From: Paramecium tetraurelia
Lineage: Eukaryota > Ciliophora > Oligohymenophorea > Peniculida > Parameciidae
Assembly (NCBI RefSeq): GCF_000165425.1
Contig: NW_001799533.1
Coordinates: 65,127 to 129,126, forward strand
Length of the DNA stretch: 64,000 nt
Reading direction: 5' to 3'
The notes under the pieces are model-generated. The model worked only from the letters and a program-made list of their open reading frames with translations, did not search any database and was not told the origin of the DNA. The position numbers and the translations under genes are program-made. Below, in pieces: positions 1 to 11,817 of the stretch (positions are counted from its first letter, which is position 1; each line of letters opens with the position of its first letter).

Positions 1-20
1 CAAAATAATAAAATTCATTC

Positions 21-2007
21 TCAATACTATCTGCTTGTAATACTACCAAAAACCAATTGGATATGGGGTTCATCTTGGATATCAACTCTTTCAGTATTAT
101 TTTTCATGAATATTTGAGACGATTAAAGATTTTAGCATAGCATTTCCAATTAATTGGAGTATATTCTAGAAAACAATCGTTTAATGTCATCATCCATAAA
201 TTATAGTATGGCCTCATCAGTTTAAGTGAGTTCTTGCTTTTTAATTAATTTTGAATAGGCCTCATAAGCATCATCCAATCTGAGTACATCTGGTTTTTCA
301 TTTTCCAAAATGAATTTATATTCTTGCTTTTATTCTAATTCCTTTATTTTTTTTTCGAAATTATCATCAAACATATCATAAGGTATCATAGGTTTTGGTA
401 TATAATTAAATAGAGCCAATTGATCTTTGTTTAATAAGATATGTTTCAACTTATCCAATTCATTGAATTTTGTGATCAACTAACAAATATCTAATTTATT
501 AATTATTTTATTCATAGCATATTTTAATTGTCGTTATTTGTCCTTTTTGAAACCCAATAAGAATTTGAGATTGTCAATTAGAGTAAAATTTAACGAAGAC
601 TTTTTTTTTCTTAAGAATTTTTTGATTTCCTATTAAGTTTTTGAGAATTCAGCAAAAGACTTTCTAATTTAAATGTTTTCTGATTTCTGAACATCCCCAG
701 GGTAATCTTTGACATCGCTTTTATTTAATTGATTTCCAATCGGAACCGATTTGGCCACTGACAATATATCTAGATCAAGGGATTCCTTGCTTTCAAATCT
801 AAAGATTTTGTTGGCCATAGCTAGATTCATTGAAGAGAACAAGACAGGATAGAATAGACAATTGAAAAAAATGATCGTGATTTACCACAGACCTCCAATT
901 TATCCCAACAGAGTGTAGAGTTTAAGATAACTCCTTTGATATTGATTTCTTCTCTGTTCTAAGAAGATAGAATTTTGGACCAGATATTACTGATTATAAG
1001 GTACATTGTCCTCTTTGATGGTGGATTGCATAATGGCAGTATCCAAAAGATTGTCAGTCTGCAAAATACCATAATCGGTAGTAGTTTCAGTGACTTTGAA
1101 GGTGGAATGTATGGACTTTGAGTTGGTTAAGGAAAATGGGGAATATTAAATGGAGATGACATCTTCATATGGTTTAGAGGGAGAGTGCATTTGGATTAAG
1201 GTGTCGCTTAAATACATGACCTAAGAGTATGATTTGGATGTACTTACAAAAAAGCCTGTTTACATCTAGCTGTTGATTTCTTCCAAAGGAGCACAGCCTT
1301 AATAATTGGTAGTATTTTTGCATATGCTAAAAGTTACTGTCAAAAATTAAAATCGATCTTCCTGACTATATCCTTGGAGTTGCTACAACCATACTATTAA
1401 TTGATACCAAAGGGTATTATTGCCAATAGTCGATGGATGGACAATACATATATTGAAGTTTAAATTTTTGAAAATAGTCCTGCTGATATTGTGATGAAAA
1501 GTGCTTTTCCATTTGACATGGCTCTAATGGTATATTGGAGCAGCTGATTAATACTTTAGGGATCATACTTATAATCTATTTGGGAAACTCCTTCTGCATT
1601 TAAATAACGATTTCTTAGACAATTTTGTACATTCAAAGTGAAATATTTGTTTAACGTTTGCAACGAACTTAATTGTGGATTTGCGATTGTCAACACAAAT
1701 GTAAAATTATTATTCCCAAAGTACAAGGGCTAAATACATTATTGATTCATACAGACGTGTTTGATGGTTGAAGTTCTGAGAATACTACCCGAGGGTTATC
1801 TCGATTTGACAAATCTAATAATTCATGGGCGATGTAATATAAATAAGCGAAGCAAATTAATATGGTTAGAATTTAGCCTAAGGGAGTAGAGAACTTTTGC
1901 CTCTTCAAAATTCTAAATTGAGGAAGGATTCCAAAAAAATCGAAGCGCTCTATTACTTATGTGGTTAGATGTTTTGTGCAAGTTTAAGGTTTTTGAAATT
2001 TAAGCAT
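21..2007 (-). CDS. Ciliate-specific transmembrane protein
   Basis: About 637 residues after removing three introns (1383-1407, 1544-1568, 1730-1752; 25, 25 and 23 nt). The N-terminus carries the DFFGI...K..T..G pattern followed by a hydrophobic segment (about residues 45-62). A Cys-containing loop follows (EPCQMEKHF, YMYCPSIDYW, SICKNTTNYQGCAPLEEIN). A second hydrophobic stretch (IGGLWQITIIFFNCLFYP) comes before a charged C-terminal tail of about 250 residues. I recognise this layout, two membrane spans around a Cys loop, from a large family of putative transmembrane proteins in Paramecium and Tetrahymena with no known function. The start is the first ATG in frame; the stop is the TGA complementary to 21-23. 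The splice sites were chosen because only they keep the Cys loop in one frame. Confidence 0.75.
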
Positions 2008-2060
2008 AAAAAGTTATATAAAATCTTAATTATTGAAAAACAAATGTTTAATTGAGCATC

Positions 2061-2333
2061 ATGAAATCCACTTAAGATGATGAATTAAACAATCAGAAAT
2101 TAAAAAGGATTTATTACTCAGCAAGTGTAGAATTTCAACATTATTTAAAATAATTTGGTGAACTTAACAAATGTCAAAGTGCAAACCTTTACCCTTACTT
2201 ACAAGTAAGCACCATAAAAATAATTATCATGTTTTTAATTTATTTGGATAATCTGTTGATTATTTGAATCTTTTTATTATAACAGTATATCCAAGATAAA
2301 TGCTCTACGAAGTTGGCAATTCTACAAGAATGA
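2061..2333 (+). CDS. Small hypothetical protein
   Basis: ATG at 2061 opens a frame (MKSTQDDELNNQKLKR...) rich in charged and polar residues, with CQSANLYPYLQ near codon 40. Reading straight on gives a TGA near 2273. If 2207-2284 (GTAAGC...AACAG, 78 nt, unusually long here) is an intron, the frame continues as YIQDKCSTKLAILQE and stops at 2331-2333. The Cys spacing recalls small helix-turn-helix mitochondrial proteins, but that is only an impression. It sits between divergent and co-directional real genes with little spare room. Existence and exon structure are both uncertain. Confidence 0.35.
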
Positions 2334-2420
2334 AGATGTAATGAGATTGCTTTGGACTTGTGATATTAATTATTGAATATAAAAAATGAATTCGTTTTTG
2401 AAAAATTAAATAATAAAATT

Positions 2421-3504
2421 ATGAAATCAACATTGACTGTGCTCTTGGTTGTTTTAGTGTCTGTCTAGGGTTTCTAGATTGATATGTTCAGCAAACATCA
2501 TATCCCCAACAGAAACATCATGGAAATTATGATGTAAATCGAATCCAAACTAGCTGCAGGAGGTCCCTTCGACACAATCAACACAATGTTGTAAGACTTC
2601 AGAACTTCAGTCACATCAGAATAAATTGCTCATGATGACTTGTATGCCAGATAAAAGAATGAATGCGATTCTGAATCAGCTTTCAGAAAGGGATAAATTC
2701 AAGATGCCAGCAAGATCTTGAGTGCCTCAACCAACCAATTGAACTTATGCTCATTCTAAAGATAAAAGGCAAAGGCTGAATTCGGTATGACAGAAGACCA
2801 ACTCACCATGAACTAATAACACTTGTCATTGATCCAAGAAGTCAGAAAGACAGAATAAGAGAACTTCAACAAGATGGCCGTCATCTTCTAAGATGCATTG
2901 AGAGTTATCGATGAATCAGTTTATTTGGCCAAGAAATTCAGCGTTGGTGATGCCAGTTTGATCGAATTAGCTGATGCCACAGGTCAAATGATGTAACACT
3001 CAGTTAGTTTGAAGAGAACAGGATCATATGCTGCAGTTTTGGCTTCATTGGCCAGAATTTCTTTGGCTGAATAAGTTAGCTCAGCTGATGTTGAGAGATT
3101 GATCCAATTATTGTAAACTTTGAGGTACTCTATCCATAAATATATTTAGAAACAACATCGAAGATGCATACAATCAATTCACAGCTGAAAACAATTAAGC
3201 TATTGTCTTATACAACAACTAAAAGGAAAGAATTGATAAGAACATCGTCAGACTAGAGAAATCCAAGACCAGACTTGAGGATTAAATCACCGATTTGAAT
3301 GGATGTGTTGCAACTTAAACTGCCATCTCCTAAGCTGCTAGCAACAAGAAGTAAAGAAACCAAAAATTGTTGGATGATGCCACTGCTCTTTGCACTACCT
3401 TCAACAGTGAATATGAGAATGCCTCAGCTGCCAGAAGATAAGAATTAGTCCTCTTGTCTTAAGTCGAAAGATTGGTAGAAAAAAGATAAAATGAAATTAA
3501 ATGA
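2421..3504 (+). CDS. Trichocyst matrix protein
   Basis: A 352-residue protein of the trichocyst matrix protein family, which is stored as a crystal in the secretory trichocysts and expands explosively on exocytosis. Residues 1-19 are a clear signal peptide (MKSTLTVLLVVLVSVQG). The rest is long amphipathic helix in two similar halves with few cysteines (DSESAFRKG, NLCSFQ, NGCVATQ, TALCTTFNSEYE), the pattern expected for precursors cleaved into two mature chains. One 25-nt intron (3125-3149) joins QTL to RNNIEDAY. The codons are GC-richer and less T-rich than in the neighbours, as expected for a highly expressed gene. Family membership is firm; the TMP subfamily is not determined. Confidence 0.9.
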
Positions 3505-3527
3505 TGAAAAATTATCATCAATAATAA

Positions 3528-4049
3528 TCATGTTTAATAAATTATTGCATCGTAAGAGGGACATTGACTCATGGACCGTGTAATACTTTGTGATTGTCTC
3601 TGCTTTAACCGATCTCTAAACTACAGATTCTATTGATGTATATTCTCTCTAATTATTGCATCCTTTTGAACTGTATTGGCATGATGGGATTCAAGCAAAG
3701 TGTTGAGTTGTTAATTTTGTGTCTCTTGATTAAGTTGAGATTGGAAATTAATTTTGTGGATTGTTTGTTTAGATCTAATTGAAGTATTGAGAATTTCTGG
3801 ATCCAATTTGGATATAGAAACTCTTGTTGTTGCAGCTCGATTAGAATTTCTGGTGATATGTTCGATTGTGTGATCTTGCGATAGTGTGTATTGGATCTTT
3901 TCTAAAAAATAGTATTTGATGGGGTCTTGGTGTTAGTCATAAAATTCGACGCATTTGGAATACATGGCTATTAGGGTGTCAATTGTTGAAATGGAATTCT
4001 TAGATTCAATACGTGCGATTTGTGTAAAGAATTCTCTAGAGAGATTCAT
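3528..4049 (-). CDS. Hypothetical helical protein
   Basis: Intronless, 173 residues starting MNLSREFFTQIARIESKNS. No domain recognised. The protein is Gln/Ser/Ile-rich and predominantly helical, with a Ser/Arg-rich C-terminus. TAA/TAG glutamines are frequent, which supports real coding. Its start codon lies only 8 bp from the start of the divergent B-box/WD40 gene, so its promoter must overlap that gene or its own 5' coding region. It is convergent with the trichocyst gene (24 bp between stops). Confidence 0.7.
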
Positions 4050-4057
4050 TTTAATTA

Positions 4058-5581
4058 ATGCAATTAAAACAATTAGGCAGGAGCAAAATGTGCTACCTGC
4101 AAGAGCATCAAGAATTCGATATGCGCATCAAGTATTTGTGCATAGACAGCCAATGCACTCTTCAATTCAGAGCTTTGTGTACAGATTGTTATAATAAGTT
4201 GCATTAAGGACATCGCGTAATTGATTTGATTGAAGCTGAACGATTGGCGTATCAGCAACACCAAGAAAATTTAGCTTAATTCAAAACACACATCACTAAA
4301 CTCAATGAGATTCTTCAACACAGTATAAAGACCATCAAGGCACATATTAAAAGATTGCAGGCACAATTCAATATTCTCATCGAATAAGAGTTGGAGAAAT
4401 TGCATTAACATCGTCTCAAATCTCCTGTCGATCTCAACGACTTTGCTTAACAACTCCTACAGAATCAGAGTATAGTAACTACTACTTCTATGTAAATTTT
4501 AACCAAAGGAGTCAAATAGTTGTTGTTAAAATCTTATTTTTTAACTTCAGACATTACAGTTTTTTCATTCAAAGATTATATCACTCTATCAGATGAATCA
4601 TTAGTTTAAATCAAAAGGTTTGATCTCGTACAAAAAGTACTTTTAGATTAAATTACATTTACAACTAATTCAACTGAAGCACTTTAAATATTCAATAGTC
4701 ATCCTAAGAAAATCAAATGTTCAGGACTTGTTCACATTTATTCTCTTGATATTAAATAAGATGGCACTTTAATTGCTATTGGAGGACATCCTGATACTCT
4801 CCTCTTAATAGATCCAATCTCAGAACTTATTGTTAAAACCTTTAAAACCTCATTCCTAGAAATCTTTGCTGTCAAATTCTCTTCTGATGGACTCAGATTA
4901 GCTGCAGCTGGTTCATGTCCATATGAAGTCTATGTTTGGAGTTGCAATGATTTCGAACAAAGTCCAATCATCTTAAAAGCTTAGCATCTTAATTAAATCA
5001 ACAGATTGCAATTCATCTCTAAATACCTATATACAGCCAGTGATGATTACAAACTAAGAGTCTGGAAACTTAAAAAGAATGGAATCAAGAATTACAAAGA
5101 ATACATAGGGCATTGGGACAGCGTTTATGGTTTAGCTGTCAACAACAAACACGTTGCATCTACAGGTAAGGATAAGACTTTGATTGTATGGTTCAAAGGC
5201 AAGATCCTCAAATAATGGATGGCTCATGATAATGAATATGGGGGATATGCTGTTGAATATTCTCTAGACGGGAAGTTACTCATTTCTACTGGTTATGACA
5301 AAATTATAAAATTGTGGAACACTGAGAATGATTATAAATTGATCAAGCAATTTTCATCTCACGACTAACCGATATGGACCCTAGGTCTCCTATCCAATAC
5401 AGGATTGCTTGCAACAGCTAGTTGGGATAATACAATCAAAATTTGGGATATATAAAGTGGAAAATGTGTATACACTTTAGAGAATCATTTTCATTCATCA
5501 CCATGTATTAATATCAAGTTATACCCTTTACAATTTCTAGCCACCAATGAGGATGGCATCATTTTAATATGGAATCTGTGA
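4058..5581 (+). CDS. B-box zinc finger / coiled-coil / WD40 protein
   Basis: 507 residues, no introns. Residues about 30-58 hold Cys/His pairs in B-box order (CIDSQCT, ALCTDCYNKLHQGHRV). A helical coiled-coil follows (about 65-150). From about residue 230 come WD40 repeats, some ending with the usual Trp-aspartate-like strand (VYVWS, LRVWKL, LIVWF, IKLWN, IKIWD, IILWN). B-box plus coiled-coil resembles a TRIM protein without the RING domain, with a beta-propeller as the ligand-binding end. Likely a scaffold; partners unknown. Internal Met 11 or 22 could serve as start without losing the B-box. Confidence 0.85.
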
Positions 5582-5843
5582 TAACTCATGAATTTAATAA
5601 CTATTATTATAATTAGAAAATATATATACTTCCATTTACACATATTAGTAAATTAAAAATTAGGATCAATTTTTAATTATTTTATAGTGAATTATTATTC
5701 TGAATATTATTGACTAGCATTTTAAGAACTCAAGTCTCCGAAATCCTCGATCTATGTTTGCTTAAGTTCCCCTTCAAAATATCGAAAATTTCTTTTTTAT
5801 AATAATCTTATTTTTTATGATTAATGAATAAACTATATAAGAT

Positions 5844-6878
5844 ATGGTACCATACAAATGGCCCGAAGACTAGGATGATCGACTTCAATTTAGTATGGAT
5901 CTTAAAATGGAATTTGAAAATTTCATTATTTCATGCCCTAAACTGAAGAATTAAGTATTATAGACTATGTAGAAAATTTCAGAAGAAGCCCCCTATTTGG
6001 ATTTAATTGAGTTATTCACAATAGATAAGGAGAAAACTCATAAATTATACAAGGTTCTCTCCTCTCTACAACTCAACAACAATACCTTGATTGATTTCAA
6101 ATAACCAGTTTCAAATAAAACTCTTTAAAAATTGATATCAGACTCCTATAGGTTGTTTAATCGAAGCATCTTAGACTACCAATGCAAACTTATATTTTAT
6201 GCTAAGTACTACAAAACCTCCATCTCTATATTCAAGAAATCCATCAATCAAACATATATAGACTACAACACTTTAAATTTTGTTTGTTCTTGTGCCACTA
6301 AATAATGTCTTACTTTAACTAGACTATGGAAAGATTATGATGATGCTGGTGAAAAATATAAGAAATTACTAGTTTCCCTGTAGAAATTGGAAGTAATGCA
6401 AAAACCTGACGATCTTACTCACTATTTCAATCGACAATAACTCATACTTATATATACACTTTTTAGTCTAATGTAATGTGAGCAGACTATAGCTATCCAA
6501 TTAGGTGAGGAGTATTTACCTTTTCAATGCTCACCTATTGATCCTCACTTCGAAGAGTAAACAGAAGATTTTACCTGGAATATAAATGGATTTTCTTAAA
6601 TCAGAGATTATTTTCCTAAGTTGGCACATAAGCTAAATAAAAAAATGAAGCATCTAAAGGACCTTCCACTATTCACTATTCAAGAACGAATTAAAATCTA
6701 TTAGTTTACTTAACATTAATTAGGATATAAAAAAATTGATGATATTCATGTTGATGTAAATTTATAACAACAAATTATTGATATCCTAAATTATAGATAA
6801 GCTAACTGTGAAATAGAATTGGTTCTACTAGTTGCAAATGCAAAGTGTTATACATAAATACTTTATTCATTGATTTGA
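5844..6878 (+). CDS. Hypothetical protein
   Basis: 344 residues, no introns, starting MVPYKWPEDQDDRLQFSMD. I recognise no domain. The sequence is helical and rich in Lys, Leu and Gln with scattered Cys (VCSCATKQCLTL, PFQCSPID). Many codons are TAA/TAG, which argues for genuine ciliate coding rather than chance. There is no signal peptide or membrane span. It lies downstream of the B-box/WD40 gene in the same direction with about 260 bp between them. Confidence 0.65.
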
Positions 6879-7284
6879 TTATAAATTTAGTTTCAATTTT
6901 ATATTAATTATCATGTTAATGCATTTAATTTGATAGCAAACTCTAATTTATTGATATATCTTGAATATTATTCTCACTAGATTAAAATGATTAATAAAAT
7001 GGGTTTGAAACTTAGTAATGGTTTTATAATCACCCACCTACCTACTTTGTAAAATTTTTCTTAATTATTTTTGAAAATTATAATTCAAGTATAACATAAG
7101 TAATTTCTAAAAAGAAAAACTAGAAAGTTATATTCTAAACATATTTTGCAATTCGGAAAAGTTATTGATAGTATAAGGATAATTATAAAATTAAATAAAA
7201 TAATGAAAGAAATATCTCTTCCATTATTAAAAAACCTTTTATCAGAATTCTAACAAAATATCAGATTTATTTATATTTTAGTGA
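6879..7284. other. AT-rich intergenic region
   Basis: About 400 bp, overwhelmingly A and T, with no frame that looks coding on either strand. It holds the 3' end of the upstream gene and presumably the promoter of the importin-alpha gene. Confidence 0.6.
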
Positions 7285-8811
7285 ATGAGTGACTTCGAAA
7301 GAGATCTTGGTCCAATTCAAGAGTAAAGTGATGATCAATTATTGAAACTAATCCCTGAATCTTTACCTGATGAAATTAAGTAAGCACTTAAGTCTTGTGC
7401 GGACAATTTATCTAAACAAGAATCAGAGTCAGAAAAGTTTGAAGAATATATTTATAATGTTAATTCAGATGATATCGTTACCTAATACAGCGGATTAAAT
7501 CGATGTCGAAAACTGTTGAGTAATGCTCAAATAGCAGTTCCAACTGAATAAATGATTGAGATGTTTCTTCAAAAAAGAGTTCATGTGAAAATCTTTGACA
7601 TCGCTAAAAATACAAATATTCCATTGGTAAAGTATGAGGCTCTTTGGATTATTTGTAATATTGTATTTGGAACTTAGAAATAGATATAGACAATTCTAGA
7701 TAATGATGGAATTAATATTCTGTTTTCGGCACTTGAATCAGAACATGATGAAATTATAGAATTGGGAGTTTGGGGATTGGCAAACATAGCAGGAGATAAC
7801 TTGAAGTTCAGAGATATGCTATTATAGAATGGAGTTCTATAACCCTTTATTCATTTAGCTCAGATATACAAAGGCAGGTAAAATGGGAATAAGAATCCTA
7901 ATATCTTGAAAAAATTAGTCTGGGCCTTTTCTAATTTAGTCAGAGGGAAGTCAGCTCCGAAGAAAATAGTAATTATGATATTAAAGAATTAGTTTTGTAT
8001 AGATTTGCTGTCAATTCTTTGTTAAATTTTAGTAGGAACAGAGGATGAGGAGATGTTAATTGATGCTTGCTGGAGCTTGAGTTACTTAAGTTAAGATGAA
8101 AATCTTATTCACATTTTAATTAAAGAGAGAGTTACTCAAAAATTAATTCTACTAATGCAAACAGAAAACCAAAAACTTGTGATTCCAGCCTTAAGAACCG
8201 TAGGAAACATCTTAACTGGCAATGAAGAGTAAACAGATGCAGTCTTAAAACTTGGAGCCATTTAAATCTTTGAGAAATTGCTTCATAATAAAACTAAGGC
8301 TATCTAAAAAGAAGTAACATAAAGTCTATAGTTAGGTTTGTTGGTCTCTATCCAACATTGCTGCTGGTAATTCAAATTAAGTAAAATAAATTATTCGAAA
8401 TGATTAACTTTTTAATTCTGTTTATCTTTCATTTGATAATGGAACTCCAGAGATTATAGAATAAATATCTTTCTTATTGTCAAATTGTGTTGTCAACGCA
8501 GAACTATAAGATATAGATTACCTCTTAATGTAGCATTAATACTTGTAAAAGATGTCATCCCTCTTAGATATGAACTAAAAAGTAGTAATTAATGTTACTC
8601 TTGAAGGGATATTTGAGTTGTTAAATAGAGGTTTGATTTTAAATTAAGTTAAGTTCAATATGATGATGGAAGATTAGAACAATATAAAAAGTTGATCGCA
8701 GATTCTTTAATTATGAAAAAGGTTGATAAATATTTAAAGCACCCTGCTAAAGAAATTTCGAAGAAAGCTCGTCAAGTCTTTGAAATTTTTTAATCCAAAA
8801 ACAATTCTTGA
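7285..8811 (+). CDS. Importin-alpha (karyopherin-alpha) homologue
   Basis: 493 residues of armadillo repeats, the fold that binds nuclear localisation signals and carries cargo to importin-beta. Diagnostic helix motifs are WGLANIAGDN, WAFSNLVRG, CWSLSYLSQ and CWSLSNIAAGN, with the Trp/Asn ladder used for NLS binding. Introns: a 22-nt intron after IQKE (near 8307-8328) restores CWSLSNIAAGN, and a 23-nt intron near 8630 restores QYDDGRLEQY; spliced length 1,482 nt. The N-terminal about 75 residues are acidic (MSDFERDLGPIQEQSDDQ) and lack the basic importin-beta-binding segment expected at this place. A second, more divergent relative lies at 14464-16062. Confidence 0.88.
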
Positions 8812-10042
8812 AAGTATATGTTAAATAAATTAAATAAAAATAAGATTATATTGTTATTAAATTATGATATAAAAATTAGCAACTTCATTATTAATTCTAC
8901 TAACTTAATATTAACATCTAATGTTAGTAGAAATCTATAATTTGTTTTGTATTCAATTAAAAATATAATTTTATAAAGAAACCTTAGAATCGTTTGAAAT
9001 AATTGAATTCTGAAAATGCTTGAACTTAAAACAAATGATTAAGTTAAAATAATTCCGCCTATATATCAATTCAGCGTTTTTATTTGCAATACTTTCATAT
9101 TTATAGTTTATATTCTACATTAAAATGCCCCAATGTATCTTGAAATGAAAAGAATCTAAAAAGGTAATTCAAATAGCAGATTTGAATTCATTATTGAATC
9201 AAACTTTTTCATTGTAATTCTTCATCAATGATTATTTATTTTATTTCTACAAAAAAAAAATAAAAATTAATATTTCATTCTTAAATTATAATTTATTTCT
9301 TACCTTTTCAAAATGTTGTTTATTTATATTTTATTTTATCTAAGCGACATATTTTTATCAAATTTTAAACTTGATACTTTTAAAATTCAATTTGTATTGC
9401 TTTACACTGATTTCATAAAAACATTAAATTTCCGATATCTTTTTGATTAATGATTATTTTGTGAAAGCAATTGATTTGATGAATTCATATAATTAATAGC
9501 TAATCGAAAGTATTTCGATAATCTGTAACAATATTTGTCTAAAATAATTGGAATATTATAAGTATTATTTAAGATACCCTTGAGTTGAAAAAAAAATTCT
9601 AAAAAACTTTATGAAATTTAGAAATTGCAATTTTGGCGTACACAAAACACCAATAATTATTTTAAGTAAGATATCCCTTAAATTATACTCAATTACATTA
9701 GTGAATATACAAAAAATTCTTAAATATAATAAAAAATTTTTCAGGTTGTTATGTTTTAAAAATAATTCTAAGGCTCGGAAATATCAAAATTATTTAATAA
9801 GAATACTATTTGATAGAGAAAAGATGATAATTATCCAAAATATGTTAAATTATTATAAAATAAATAAATTAAATATTGTTAATTGATCTTCACAGTCTTA
9901 GCTATTGATTTAAAAAATAAAGTACAAATATATTTGTTTATGTAATTATATATCTCGAATTTCAATATCATTTTTGGGATATCTTTTGTTAATTATTTTT
10001 AACATTCGTATTCAAATAACTTAAAAACTATCATTAATTATA
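8812..10042. other. Long gene-free AT-rich region
   Basis: 1.2 kb between two co-directional genes, unusually long for this DNA. It contains a perfect 10-bp inverted repeat (8895-8904 with 8923-8932, 18-nt loop) shortly after the importin-alpha stop. It also contains an isolated 91-codon frame (9611-9886, MKFRNCNFGVHK...) that has no TAA, TAG or TGA before its final TGA. That frame has no recognisable domain and lacks the TAA/TAG glutamines typical of real genes here, so I do not call it as a gene. Confidence 0.5.
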
Positions 10043-11549
10043 ATGCATAAATACAGTTTAAGATTTAAAGACTCAAAAATTGAAGAACAGTATTTGATAC
10101 ATAGAAGTAAAACCTTATAATTTCCAACACTAACATATGTTACAGGAGGAGGATTCTTACTTTTGATGATTAACTTTTTTGTTCATTTGATCAATCAAAA
10201 GTATTAGAATGCCATAAAAAATGGAGCCATTGCAGGCTATCTATTATTATAATACATTTTCTTAAGAAAATACCTAAAATTTAGAAAGTACACTAATCTT
10301 GCTTTACTAATCTGCAATATGATCTTTACAGCATTTGAATACCAGAATCCTGCCACTGTTAAAACATATTACGATGGTTATATTCTGGGAAGCAATCAAA
10401 TGTTGGTACATAATATCTTGATGTTTGCGAATAATCTTAGATTAGGTATCGTGGCTAATATAAGTCATACTATCTCAAGAATACTGATTGTGTAACTCTA
10501 TCAGGGAAGTATGGATATTTAGCAATATGTTTACACCACTGTATTAAGTTTAAGTTTCATCGTCATATAATATGAAATTGAGAAGTAATACAGGAATTCT
10601 TTTTTTTTGTCTCTAAAAGACAGCACTTGGGGTATTAAATGTGTAAAATAATATATTAGAAATCATGACTCCCTTATTTTTAAAGAAACCTTACTTTTTA
10701 TTTTCCTTTAATTAAGAAGAGAACGCATATCAAGTGATCTCATCTCACTTAAAGGAATACTTTGAGTCCGAGACTCCTCTAACAACATTTATGTATCAAT
10801 CCAAGGTTTTAGGTAATGAATCTTTATAGGCTTACATCTAACGCTTGACGATAAAAAGCATAGAAAATAATCATAATTTATGCTTATTCAATCAATATCT
10901 GAACGTTGAATATCTTAACAAAAAGATCGCTATTTCGATGATAGCATATTAATTTGAAAAAGTGATCTATGCAATAATAATTGAATCCGAAGATCCAATC
11001 AGAAAGGAGTAAAAAACGAAATACTTGTAGTAGATACAAATATATAAAGAATTTTTCCATTTACAAATAATGCCTATAAATAAGGTGTTGGCAACATTGT
11101 TAAAGGAGAATCATCATCCTTTGTTGAGGGATTTGAGAATTTCGTTGATAGAGATATATTATTAATAGTCTTAGGTTTGCGAATTAAAGTTAGTCACTAT
11201 AAAGAAGTTACTTTAGAAGTGTGTGCAATTATTTTAGACTCCAAAACATTCAATAAACATAGTTTGCAATGAGGACATAAAATTTGTAACTATGAAGCAT
11301 GCATTAATAATATTTCTACTTGAAATTCTAAAGAAAAACAATGGCGAGTTTTTATAAATCAGAATAAGTTAAGTTTAAAATACTTCAATACAAGTAATTG
11401 GTATGAATTATCTACCTCAATCGGAGCTATTTTTAAAAAGCAAGGAGATGCTAGTTGAAAGAGTGTTAGAATCTCAAAATTGTAAATTTAATATGATATT
11501 TAGGTTTTATGTTCATATTAATGAAAACACCGCATTAAAATTTTAATGA
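10043..11549 (+). CDS. Membrane protein with degenerate histidine-kinase-like C-terminus
   Basis: 492 residues, one 28-nt intron (10632-10659). Residues 28-175 hold about five hydrophobic spans. The soluble part begins STWEIMTPLF, like a PAS module, then has a helical stretch with a weak dimerisation-domain look (FFHLQIMPINKVL). A segment shaped like the HATPase region follows (INIVCNEDIKFVTMKHALIIFLLEIL...LQIRI...IQVIG). The phospho-acceptor His context (H-E-x-R-T-P) and the N-box Asn are not visible, so if it belongs to this group it is a pseudokinase. Ciliates have many membrane histidine-kinase-like proteins of this build. The assignment is by shape only; the gene itself is firm. Confidence 0.6.
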
Positions 11550-11817
11550 TTATTTTTATATTTAAGATTCGAATTATTGATGGATGATTATTGATTTAAT
11601 TACTTATGCTTAAGTCTTATAATATAAATTTAATAAGCATATATGTATATTTGTATATTATATTCTCTTATTACCTAATCACTTAAGTTTAGTATTAGTG
11701 TGCAATTTTATTATAGTACCCTACACTATAAAAATCTATTAAATTAAGATATTGTTAATAATTGCATTATTTCTCTTACTTTAACTTTTAATTTGATATA
11801 ATAAAAAATAAAATAAA

